A DNA stretch of 64,000 nucleotides from Flavivirga jejuensis (GTDB lineage: Bacteria; Bacteroidota; Bacteroidia; Flavobacteriales; Flavobacteriaceae): assembly GCF_030540765.1 (NCBI RefSeq), contig NZ_JAUOEL010000006.1:62001-126000 (forward strand). Direction: 5' to 3'. Under the pieces are notes generated by a model, which was given only the letters and a program-made list of their open reading frames with translations, was not told the origin of the DNA and ran no database searches. Both the position numbers and the translations under genes were made by a program. Numbering within the stretch: position 1 is the first letter of the stretch; the number at the start of each line of letters is the position of its first letter. Below, piece after piece: positions 41,696 through 50,126 of this stretch.

Positions 41696-42946
41696 ATGAA
41701 AAAGTTTATATTCTTATTAGCAGCTTTGATCCTTACAGGATTTACTGTTAACGCAATTACAACTAACACAGACTCTAATACGACATCTATTTATAACAGA
41801 GGTTACGGTAACTCTTTCATATTTGTTGAAAACGGTATAGAATTTTCAGTGTTCCGCGATGGACAGTTTGATTTTAATATACAACGTAAACGTTCTAATG
41901 TAAATGTGTCGATAGGAACGCCAAATATTAATTTCAGTTTCAATTCTGGATATGACTATAATGCTTATGTGCAGTATGATGAGTATGGTGCTATTATTCA
42001 AATAGAAAACACACCTATTTATTATGATGACTACGGACGTGTTAGTCAAGTAGGAAATATAAATGTTTATTACAATAACTTTGGGTATATATCTCGTGTA
42101 GGTAGTTTATATGTACATTACAACCGATACAATCGTTTCTCTCACTGTTCTGGTTTTATAAATATATATAACAGAAGCTATGTTTACAGACCTTGGCATC
42201 GTTATTACAGTGTGCCGTCTTACAATCACTGTGTTGTTTACAACAGACCTTATAGACAACATTATAGAGCTATTCGTTATACTTATAATAGACCATTTTA
42301 TAATAACTACAGACCCAGAACAGCCATTGCTAGCAGACGAGGTAATACTATAGCAAGAAATAAACGTTATGCTACTGTAAACAGAAGTACTAGAAACGTA
42401 ACTAGAATAAATAAAACAGCTAATTCTAGAGGACGTATTGCACAAACTAACAATACAAGACGTAATAGCACTATTAATAAAAGTTCTAGAACAAATTATT
42501 CAACAGGAAATAGAAATACGACCACTAGACGCAATACTTCTACTGTAAACAGAAATACAAGAAGCAACTCTATTGCTAATAGAAAAGAAACTGTTAGACG
42601 TAATAATACTAGAAATTATGCACAAGCAAATAATACAAGAAAAACTAGAGAAAGCGTTAATAGGTCAACAACAAAACCTAGAACTAGTAGTACAAGAACA
42701 AATAATGTAACACGTAGAAATGCTGTTACTCAAAAACCAAAAGTACAAAATACACGTACCTATAATAAAAATAATACTAATACTAGAAATACAAGACAAG
42801 TAACGAAACGTACTCAAAGTAAGCCTAAAGTAGCACAAAGAACAAGTGTTAATAGATCTTCGAAAATTAGCAAAACAAGAGCTACGCAAAGTAAAAGTAA
42901 ATCTAGTAATAACAATACGAGATCGACTAGTAGAAGACGATCATAA
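41696..42946 (+). CDS. Secreted protein with basic Asn/Thr/Arg-rich tail
   Basis: A 416-residue protein with a signal peptide (MKKFIFLLAALILTGFTVNA). Residues about 41-60 (FVENGIEFSVFRDGQFDFN) and three following repeats (IENTPIYYDDYGR, QVGNINVYYNNFGY, RVGSLYVHYNRYNR) match the smaller paralogue at 40232. The middle (about 150-210) is rich in Tyr, Arg, His and Asn. From about 215 to the end the chain is low-complexity, built almost only of Arg, Asn, Thr, Ser, Lys and Ala. This tail is strongly positive and should be disordered. Binding to polyanions such as extracellular DNA or acidic glycans is a guess. Confidence 0.75.
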   Translation: MKKFIFLLAALILTGFTVNAITTNTDSNTTSIYNRGYGNSFIFVENGIEFSVFRDGQFDFNIQRKRSNVNVSIGTPNINFSFNSGYDYNAYVQYDEYGAIIQIENTPIYYDDYGRVSQVGNINVYYNNFGYISRVGSLYVHYNRYNRFSHCSGFINIYNRSYVYRPWHRYYSVPSYNHCVVYNRPYRQHYRAIRYTYNRPFYNNYRPRTAIASRRGNTIARNKRYATVNRSTRNVTRINKTANSRGRIAQTNNTRRNSTINKSSRTNYSTGNRNTTTRRNTSTVNRNTRSNSIANRKETVRRNNTRNYAQANNTRKTRESVNRSTTKPRTSSTRTNNVTRRNAVTQKPKVQNTRTYNKNNTNTRNTRQVTKRTQSKPKVAQRTSVNRSSKISKTRATQSKSKSSNNNTRSTSRRRS

Positions 42947-42967
42947 CAACTTTGGTTGGTTAGTTTG

Positions 42968-43014
42968 GAAAACCCTGCGACATGTTTGCCTCAAAGCGAC
43001 ATTGCAGGGTTTTC
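42968..43014 (+). terminator. Intrinsic terminator with long loop
   Basis: Arms GAAAACCCTGC and GCAGGGTTTTC enclose a 25-base loop that itself can form TTTG-CCT-CAAA. It lies 21 bases after the gene ending at 42946. Confidence 0.75.
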
Positions 43015-43022
43015 TGTTCCTT

Positions 43023-43042
43023 ATTCCCGCGTAAGCGGGAAT
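43023..43042. repeat. Short GC-rich palindrome
   Basis: ATTCCCGC-GTAA-GCGGGAAT stands out in an AT-rich setting. This type of unit is familiar as a dispersed intergenic repeat in flavobacteria. Confidence 0.55.
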
Positions 43043-43150
43043 CCTTTTAATTGAAACTGGAAATAACCTCAAGAATAGTCAGTTTTAAGGTTTTTTACTG
43101 ATCTCATCTATTTAATAAGCATGTACATAAATTCGTTTTGGCGGACTGAA

Positions 43151-43238
43151 AGCCTGCTTCGTGACATACCAAAAGAAAAAGAATTAACATTGTAAAACTG
43201 AATTCGCGTGAATTCATCTCAAAATCTTTAGAAGCTAG
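43151..43238. repeat. Dispersed repeat, copy 3
   Basis: Best-preserved copy of a family also seen at 12231-12319 and 26825-26868. Its core is a hairpin TGAATTC-GCGT-GAATTCA (43199-43216). Confidence 0.55.
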
Positions 43239-43272
43239 TACAGAAAATCCATTGGAATGGTTTAGTTAAGAT

Positions 43273-44730
43273 TTATTTAATTTTCAAATAACGATTAATA
43301 AGCGAGGAGATATCTTCAGAAAATTTAAACCTATAAACTACAAACACATACAATACAGTAATTAAAGTTGATTTTAAAACAATATTAATAATAGGATTAA
43401 AAGGAAATTCCCAAAAATAAAACAGCAAAACACTTGAAGATATCAAACCCGCTATTCGAAGTATGTTTACTGTAAAAGGATGAATTTTAAACTTCTTATA
43501 AACAAAAAACAGCTTTACAGAATTGTATGCAAAAACAGCTAACGAGGTTGCAAAGGCTGCCCCATTAATACCAAACAAAGGAATAAAAATAATATTCAAA
43601 ACAATCATTAATACAACTAGAGCTGCGCCTAAAAACAGCACTAATCTATAATAGTCGCTATTGAACAGGATCGCATTGTTACTTCCTAAAAACCCATCAT
43701 AAAGCTTAGAAACACTAATTATAAGCACTACAAACAGTCCGCCGCTAAATTCTTTTGGGACTATGTAGTATAGCTGATTGATATTTAAAACGATCAAAAG
43801 GAATATAAACCCACTAATTACAAATAAATTTAACGAGCTCTTTTTATACAAATCTTCTAAAGCCTCAAAGTTTTTTTCATTTAAATATTTAGCAGATAAA
43901 GGCATTAGTATTTGATGCATAGAGCGTTGAGGCACTGCAATAACGGCAGTTATAAAAATAGCAACATTGTAATATGCTATTTCTTTAATTTGAATATAAT
44001 GCCCTAGCATTACCTTGTCTAAATCTAAAAGAATAGTAACTATAGAGCCTGCTATAATTATTAAAAATGAATATTTAAAAATAGCCTTTAAGCCATTTAT
44101 TCGCTTAAACGTGATAACAGGAATCTTAATGCTAAATGCATATACATTCATAGCAAGCATTCTTAAAACATAAATGCAAACCAAGCTTATCATAAATTGC
44201 TCTAAATCAATAACTTTAAAATGTAGTAAAAACAGAGAAAGCATAGTGCCTACACGATGAAAAACTTCTTTCATAAAGTTTCCAAATACAGTTTGCATTT
44301 GCACCTTTGCCCAAGCAAAAAACACTTCGAAATAAGCCAAAGCAATGGCTATGATTATAGTATGCCACAAATACCCTTTAATAATTTCATTCTTTTGTGA
44401 TAAAACATCTCCGATCATATCATACCTCATATAACAAAAAAGGCTTAGAGGAATAATAATTATAAAAGGAAAAAATAGCATGAGGGTTAAAAAGCTATTT
44501 AAAGATACCCGTGTTTTAAAAGTTGAATAAAACTTAACCAATGTATTGTGAACTCCAAAAGCCATTAAAGGCATGATAACATAAGATAAGGACAACATAT
44601 ACCCTACCATACCGTAGTATTCGTCGCTTAGAAATTTTGTATAAAGAAACAGCGTATTAATAGCTCCTATAAAAAAACCCAAATATGTTGAGATGACATT
44701 TTTAAAAGATTGTGATGCAACTATACCCAT
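43273..44730 (-). CDS. Polysaccharide flippase (Wzx-like)
   Basis: A 485-residue protein of about 14 predicted membrane helices, with the start NVISTYLGFFIGAINTLFLY typical of oligosaccharide flippases of the MOP superfamily. It would turn lipid-linked repeat units to the outer face of the inner membrane. It is the last gene of a minus-strand run with a glycosyltransferase and a YfhO protein. It is the only flippase seen in the window, so it might serve the locus at 1-26.6 kb; a second one may lie left of the window. Confidence 0.88.
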   Translation of the reverse strand: MGIVASQSFKNVISTYLGFFIGAINTLFLYTKFLSDEYYGMVGYMLSLSYVIMPLMAFGVHNTLVKFYSTFKTRVSLNSFLTLMLFFPFIIIIPLSLFCYMRYDMIGDVLSQKNEIIKGYLWHTIIIAIALAYFEVFFAWAKVQMQTVFGNFMKEVFHRVGTMLSLFLLHFKVIDLEQFMISLVCIYVLRMLAMNVYAFSIKIPVITFKRINGLKAIFKYSFLIIIAGSIVTILLDLDKVMLGHYIQIKEIAYYNVAIFITAVIAVPQRSMHQILMPLSAKYLNEKNFEALEDLYKKSSLNLFVISGFIFLLIVLNINQLYYIVPKEFSGGLFVVLIISVSKLYDGFLGSNNAILFNSDYYRLVLFLGAALVVLMIVLNIIFIPLFGINGAAFATSLAVFAYNSVKLFFVYKKFKIHPFTVNILRIAGLISSSVLLFYFWEFPFNPIINIVLKSTLITVLYVFVVYRFKFSEDISSLINRYLKIK

Positions 44731-44811
44731 TAATTCTTAAAATTTCAACCATTAAATTCTAAATCCCAGAACGTTATATTATAAACTTGAATACATTGGA
44801 ATTTAAAAACT

Positions 44812-46095
44812 CTACTTTTTAATTAACTCTACTAACTGCTCAGTTAGTCTTTTTCTACTGTATTTCTGCAAACCAATTGGATGTGATTGCAAACTTTTAT
44901 TTTGAAACGCTTTATAATATGTTTCTATAGTTCTTTTTAACGATTCGTAATCATTATAATTAAAATAGACTCCTGCATTCGTTTCTTTAATGATTTTCTC
45001 TACATCCGATCCCTGAGGACCTATTGCTATAATGGGTCGATTAGAAATCATATATTCAAATAATTTTCCTGGAATAATGCATTTGGTGTCTTCTGAATCT
45101 ATTTCGATTAACAATAACAATTGAGATTTTTTTTGATATATAATAGCTTCTTTATGAGAAATATACCCTACCTCATTTATATAGTTACTTAATTTGTTTT
45201 TTTTAATAGACTCTAACACATTTTGACTCACAGCACCAACAAAATTAAGTTGAAAATCGTTAGAAAAATCATTATTTTCTTTAACCAAATCACTAAATAC
45301 TTTCCATAAAATTTCTGGGTTTCGTTTTGATAACAGAGAGCCTATATGTGCTATTGAAAATTTAGAATCCAACTTAAATTCACTAGCAGATTCGTAATCA
45401 TACCCATTTGTAATAACTTCGATCGGCTGTTTTGTTATTTCCTGAAACTCTTTTTTAGTTGTAAAACTGGTGACAATTATTTGATCTGCAATATTTAAAA
45501 CCTGCTTTTCTAAAGTTTTATGTTTTTCTTTGGAAGCCTTTGTTAGTTTTAACTGCTTATGATACCCTATGGTGGTCCATGGATCTCTAAAATCGGCAAA
45601 CCAAACCAGTCCCAAGCTTTCTTTTAATTGTAAACCTATTAGATGTAAACTATGTGGAGGACCTGTAGTTATTATAGTTTCGATATTGTTTTCTAAAATA
45701 TATTTTGAAAGATAAGCTACAGAAGGCTTCACCCAACCATTCCGCGCATCTGGTATAAAAAAATTACCTCTTATGTAAAGCATTGCTTTTTCTATAAAAG
45801 ATTGCTTTTTGTGATCTGAAATAATCCCTTTACTTATGGTTTTTGATGATTTTTTCGAAAACAGCCCTGCTAACCTATATGGTTCTTTTATAGGCTGTTT
45901 TAAAATGGTGACGCTATCTGAAATTTCAGAAACTAAACTTTCATCTACTAGAGGGTAATTAGGGTTTTCTGGAACATAAACAATGGGATCTATATTGAAT
46001 TCTGGCAAATACTTGACAAATTTTAACCAACGCTGTACTCCTGGCCCTCCTGCAGGTGGCCAATAATAAGTAATTATGAGTGCTTTTTTTGTCAT
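44812..46095 (-). CDS. Glycosyltransferase, GT-B fold (GT4-like)
   Basis: A 427-residue protein. The N-terminus ALIITYYWPPAGGPGVQRWL is the typical start of a GT4-like group common in Bacteroidota, with a glycine-rich acceptor loop. A donor-domain segment SIAHIGSLLSKRNPEILWKV follows near residue 245 and GKLFEYMISNRPIIAIGP near 345. It lies 81 bases behind the YfhO gene and in front of the flippase gene, which points to one pathway for a cell-surface glycan. Confidence 0.88.
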   Translation of the reverse strand: MTKKALIITYYWPPAGGPGVQRWLKFVKYLPEFNIDPIVYVPENPNYPLVDESLVSEISDSVTILKQPIKEPYRLAGLFSKKSSKTISKGIISDHKKQSFIEKAMLYIRGNFFIPDARNGWVKPSVAYLSKYILENNIETIITTGPPHSLHLIGLQLKESLGLVWFADFRDPWTTIGYHKQLKLTKASKEKHKTLEKQVLNIADQIIVTSFTTKKEFQEITKQPIEVITNGYDYESASEFKLDSKFSIAHIGSLLSKRNPEILWKVFSDLVKENNDFSNDFQLNFVGAVSQNVLESIKKNKLSNYINEVGYISHKEAIIYQKKSQLLLLIEIDSEDTKCIIPGKLFEYMISNRPIIAIGPQGSDVEKIIKETNAGVYFNYNDYESLKRTIETYYKAFQNKSLQSHPIGLQKYSRKRLTEQLVELIKK

Positions 46096-46176
46096 TAATT
46101 GTCATTCCTTATTTTAAAGGAACCCATTATTAATCTAGTTTCGTTTTTTAAAACGCTTTTTTTGCTTCAACTTCGT

Positions 46177-48609
46177 TCAGCTATTTTGTTTCTTTTTGAA
46201 TTCATAGAACAAAGCACCTAGCAACAATAATCCAAATAAAACAGAACTTGCCAAAGCAATCGTGCTTCCTGTTTTAACAACATCTGGATCAAACCTGAAT
46301 TCTATAGTATGATTTCCTGCTGGCACTTGCATACCTCGCAATGTGTAATTAACTCGTATATGCGAAGCTTCTTCTCCATTTATATAGGTTTTCCAGCCAT
46401 TACCGTAAAAGATTTCAGAAAAAACAGCAAATCCTTCATTTAAATTTTCAGATTCATATCTCAAATAATTTGGCTTTTCTTCAATTAAATTAATCGAAGC
46501 TAACGAATCAACCACATAATTTGGTTTTATATTTTTCAAAGCTTCTAAAGCTTTATGTGAAGAATAAACAGCCTTAATTTTATTAGGCAAGCTATCTAAT
46601 TGTTTAATTTCCTCGTTTGCCGATGCTACTTTTTGTAAATTTTTAACAAACCAGGCATTACCATTTGCTTCATCATTCTTATAAGAAAACATGCGTTCTT
46701 TTTCATCTTGCGCGATAATATACTTAGTGTTAAGCATATTAAGCACATTCATGTTGTTTCGTGATACATAAAAATCAAAAACCTCTCTATAGCGTTTTAA
46801 CTCAGCAGCATTATAACCATTTAGCGAATTATGAAAATACGAAGGTTTTGAAGCTCCAGACACTAAATCGAATACCCTAAAATGTGAGGTATCCTTTAAA
46901 ATTTCCCTATCCACATCATTTGCTTGAAATGGCTTATTTACTTTAATAGCCGATACGAAATCATCATTATTAACATAGCGTCTATCAACTCCAACTAAAT
47001 CAAAAAGAATCAGTACACAAAATGCGACTATTACCCACTGTTCTTTTAGTTTGTCTCGTAAAAACATAAAAACCGCACCAGCAGATAATAACACTAAAAC
47101 AAGGGATCGTAAAGTATCTTTAGTAAAAATAGCTTTTCTATCTTCTTTAATAGCTCTAACAAAATCCTGACCATAGGCTTGAATATATTGACCATCATTA
47201 GCACCAACAAAATCAAATAATGATGATTTAAATAACAAAAACAGAACAGCAAGACCTCCTGTGATAATTGTTGAATACATCAACGCTTTGAGTTTGGCTT
47301 CTCTATTTTCAAAATCATTGAATAACCGCACCAACCCAAAAATAGCTAATACAGGAATACATAGTTCCAAAACAACTTGAATAGAACTTACCGCTCTAAA
47401 CTTATTATAAAGAGGCACATAGTCAATAAAAAAATCGGTTAAAAAACCTAAATTCTTCCCGTAAGATAACAATAGAGATAATAAAGTACCTCCTACAAGC
47501 CACCATTTTAGACGTCCTTTTACTAGAAATAATGCAAAAACGAATAGAAATAAAATAACGGCTCCAATATATGCTGGCGCTTCAACAATAGGTTGTTTTC
47601 CCCAGTACATAGGTGCATGTTTCGATTCTTCTAATGCCTGCGCAGTACTAGCTCCTAATTCCCTATAAGCATCGTATGTATTTGAATCTTTACCTAAGTT
47701 TTCGTAATTCCCTCCTCCCATAAACCTTGGGATAAAAAGATTAAAAGTTTCAGTAATCCCATAACTAAATTGCGTAATGTAATCTCTGTCTAAACCCGAT
47801 GTTGTTGGCTTAGGAGAACCATCAGGATTTATGGTTAATTCACTTTTTCCCCGGGTGCTTTCTTTTACATATTCTTGCGTTGCCATTATACCTGTAGCAT
47901 TTAAGGCTACAGAAAGAACAACAGCAGTGACCAAAATCCCTATTGATTTAAAATAATGTGGTAGTATTTTTTTTCTATAAGCATCCACTAAATACGCAAC
48001 ACCTAAAACAATGACTAATAGTAATAGGTAGTAGGTCATTTGAAAATGATTAGAAACAAGTTCTAACCCCATAGCCACTGTAGTTAATAAGAATCCTGAA
48101 ATGTACTTTTTTTGAAAAACAAGTAGAATACCACTTAAAACTAACGGCATATAAGCTATAGCATGTGCTTTACTATTATGTCCTACCCCTAAAATAATTA
48201 TTAAATAGGTAGAAAAACCAAAAGCAATGGCGCCAAGTGCAGCGAGTTTAAAATCGACTTTTAAAACCAATAACAGGATGTAAAAACTTAATAAATATAA
48301 AAACAAATAATCTGCTGGTCGAGGTAAAAAACGAAGTGTTAAATCTAATTTTTTAATGTAATTATGAGGGTACTTAGCTCCTAACTGATAGGTAGGCATC
48401 CCTGCAAACGCACTGTTTGTCCAATACGTCTCTTCGCCTGTTTCTGCTTTAAAATCTATTTGCTGCTTGCTCATGCCAATATATTGCATGATATCGCTTT
48501 GAAATAGTTTTTCTCCTTTTAAAAGAGGACTAAAATAAGCTAAAGAAAGAATTATAAATCCTATTAAAACTAATAAGTGAGGAAGTGCTTTTTTGATTGA
48601 AAATTGCAT
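46177..48609 (-). CDS. YfhO family membrane protein
   Basis: An 810-residue polytopic protein with about 13 predicted helices and a C-terminal soluble portion. The start LSLAYFSPLLKGEKLFQSD and the C-terminal NGWKTYINGEEASHIRVNYT are typical of the YfhO family, which belongs to the GT-C-like membrane proteins. In Gram-positives YfhO relatives glycosylate lipoteichoic acid from lipid-linked sugars. Here it may transfer sugars on the periplasmic side. It follows the DUF4834 gene by 33 bases and precedes a glycosyltransferase. Confidence 0.92.
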   Translation of the reverse strand: MQFSIKKALPHLLVLIGFIILSLAYFSPLLKGEKLFQSDIMQYIGMSKQQIDFKAETGEETYWTNSAFAGMPTYQLGAKYPHNYIKKLDLTLRFLPRPADYLFLYLLSFYILLLVLKVDFKLAALGAIAFGFSTYLIIILGVGHNSKAHAIAYMPLVLSGILLVFQKKYISGFLLTTVAMGLELVSNHFQMTYYLLLLVIVLGVAYLVDAYRKKILPHYFKSIGILVTAVVLSVALNATGIMATQEYVKESTRGKSELTINPDGSPKPTTSGLDRDYITQFSYGITETFNLFIPRFMGGGNYENLGKDSNTYDAYRELGASTAQALEESKHAPMYWGKQPIVEAPAYIGAVILFLFVFALFLVKGRLKWWLVGGTLLSLLLSYGKNLGFLTDFFIDYVPLYNKFRAVSSIQVVLELCIPVLAIFGLVRLFNDFENREAKLKALMYSTIITGGLAVLFLLFKSSLFDFVGANDGQYIQAYGQDFVRAIKEDRKAIFTKDTLRSLVLVLLSAGAVFMFLRDKLKEQWVIVAFCVLILFDLVGVDRRYVNNDDFVSAIKVNKPFQANDVDREILKDTSHFRVFDLVSGASKPSYFHNSLNGYNAAELKRYREVFDFYVSRNNMNVLNMLNTKYIIAQDEKERMFSYKNDEANGNAWFVKNLQKVASANEEIKQLDSLPNKIKAVYSSHKALEALKNIKPNYVVDSLASINLIEEKPNYLRYESENLNEGFAVFSEIFYGNGWKTYINGEEASHIRVNYTLRGMQVPAGNHTIEFRFDPDVVKTGSTIALASSVLFGLLLLGALFYEFKKKQNS

Positions 48610-48642
48610 GGGGAAATTATATTAAAAACAATGATCGTGAAA

Positions 48643-48924
48643 TTAATCAATTTCTTCGTAATCAACATAGTCTCCAACATCTTTATTTGAAGTTCTTGAC
48701 TTTGGGATTTTATCTATAGTAACTTCGCCTTCTTTTTTTTGTTGCTGCTGTTGTTGCTTTCCAAATTGTCCAAACTGTTCGCCAAAGCGTTGTTCTGCTT
48801 TTTTGGCAACATACTTCACTAATAACGGGGCTAATAGGCGTGATAAAATTTTTACCCCGAAGTAAATAAGAAGAATGATTAGTATCATTCTTATAAAACC
48901 TGTTACAGATGCAAATTGTAGCAT
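48643..48924 (-). CDS. DUF4834 family protein
   Basis: A 93-residue protein from ATG 48924. A TTG at 48942 is within the minus-strand box TATTTTTG (48947-48940) and is dismissed. One membrane helix (about 9-30) is followed by a basic amphipathic stretch, a Gln run (about 58-63) and a short acidic C-terminus DVGDYVDYEEID. The family is typical of flavobacteria, and this position just before YfhO is familiar. Function unknown. Confidence 0.85.
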   Translation of the reverse strand: MLQFASVTGFIRMILIILLIYFGVKILSRLLAPLLVKYVAKKAEQRFGEQFGQFGKQQQQQQKKEGEVTIDKIPKSRTSNKDVGDYVDYEEID

Positions 48925-49085
48925 AAAAATTATTTTTAACAAAAATACAATTCTATACGCTTAAAAAACGCTCAAAAATGATAAAAAAAGTATAAAATAT
49001 CTATATTTGAAAAAGTCTTTTGACTTAAATACAATTACAATGTATTACCAATATGTTACTAATTGTAAACTAAAATCTTAAATGT

Positions 49086-50102
49086 ATGAACCTGATTAAA
49101 TCTATCTTATGTTTTTTATTCGCTTTAATTTCTATTCAAGCCTATAGTCAATATACTGATGTTATTAACTCTAACAGACCTGGTGTATCCCGAAGTGCCT
49201 TTTCCGTAGGTACTAAAGTTGCCCAATTTGAAGTAGGTCCTTATATTATTAATGAAAAAAGAACACCTGCTACTGCTTATAAAGTATCTGGGTTTGGAGT
49301 TGATTTTGCTGTTCGTTACGGCTTATTATTAGAAGAGCTGGAATTAAACATTGAAGGGACTTACCAAAACGACACAAAAACTTATGTCTCTAATTTTTCT
49401 GCTGAAGATAAACGATCTAATTTTAAAACAATAGCATTTGGCGCTAAATATTTAGTATACGATCCCTATAAGAATTCAGCAAAAAACAAACCAAACTTAT
49501 ATAGCTGGAAGGCAAACCATAGTTTTAGATGGAGCTCGTTAATTCCAGCTGTCTCTTTGTACTTGGGTGCAAATTTCGATACAAAGGATAATCCATATAT
49601 AGCACCAGGTGTTGAGGGGATTAGCCCTAAAGTAATGATAGCGACTCAAAATAATTTTCCAGGAGGATGGGTATTTGTTATGAACTTAATAAAAGATAGA
49701 ATTGGATCTGACCAATCTGATTTTCAATATATTTTAACATTAACGCATTCTTTCAATTCCAAGTTGGTTATTTTTGGTGAAACACAAGGTATTCAAAGCG
49801 ACTTTTATGCTGATAATCTTTTTAGATTTGGGGGTGCTTATTTAATAGGAAGAGATGTTCAATTAGATACAGCGATGACTTTCAATACAAAAGACACACC
49901 TTCTGTATTTGGCGTAAACCTTGGGGTATCTTATAGATTAGATTTTCATAAAGACAAAAAAATAAAAGACAAAAACATAGATAATGGTAATTCGGCTAAA
50001 GAAGAAGGAAAAAGAAGATCTAGACGCAATAAAAATAAAGGGGTTATTAATACATTACCTAAAAAACAAAAAAAGAACAATATAGATTTTGACAATAATT
50101 AA
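49086..50102 (+). CDS. Outer-membrane beta-barrel protein (MetA-pathway type)
   Basis: A 338-residue protein with a signal peptide (ending SIQAYSQ). It starts with YTDVINSNRPGVSRSAFSVG, the N-terminal pattern of the Phenol_MetA_deg-like transporter family, and continues with alternating beta-strand segments to about residue 285. The last 50 residues are a highly charged Lys/Arg/Asn-rich tail, longer than usual, so the barrel does not end at the C-terminus. It probably lies in the outer membrane; the substrate is unknown. Confidence 0.75.
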   Translation: MNLIKSILCFLFALISIQAYSQYTDVINSNRPGVSRSAFSVGTKVAQFEVGPYIINEKRTPATAYKVSGFGVDFAVRYGLLLEELELNIEGTYQNDTKTYVSNFSAEDKRSNFKTIAFGAKYLVYDPYKNSAKNKPNLYSWKANHSFRWSSLIPAVSLYLGANFDTKDNPYIAPGVEGISPKVMIATQNNFPGGWVFVMNLIKDRIGSDQSDFQYILTLTHSFNSKLVIFGETQGIQSDFYADNLFRFGGAYLIGRDVQLDTAMTFNTKDTPSVFGVNLGVSYRLDFHKDKKIKDKNIDNGNSAKEEGKRRSRRNKNKGVINTLPKKQKKNNIDFDNN

Positions 50103-50126
50103 AAATCAGGATAGCTATTATTATAT

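Larger units (their letters stand above)
42947..43272. other. Intergenic region with terminator and two repeats
   Basis: A 326-base gap holding a terminator (42968-43014), a short GC-rich palindrome (43023-43042) and a dispersed repeat (43151-43238). No gene was found. Confidence 0.55.

Noticed and set aside
41566-41751. 61-codon plus-strand frame before the gene at 41696
   Set aside because: It overlaps the start of the secreted-protein gene in another frame and contains the promoter-like site; no further support.
42107-42889. Two minus-strand frames within the Arg/Asn/Thr-rich gene
   Set aside because: They are antisense images of low-complexity codons (Ser/Ile/Cys rich) and lack any domain-like pattern; the sense frame has a signal peptide and a paralogue.
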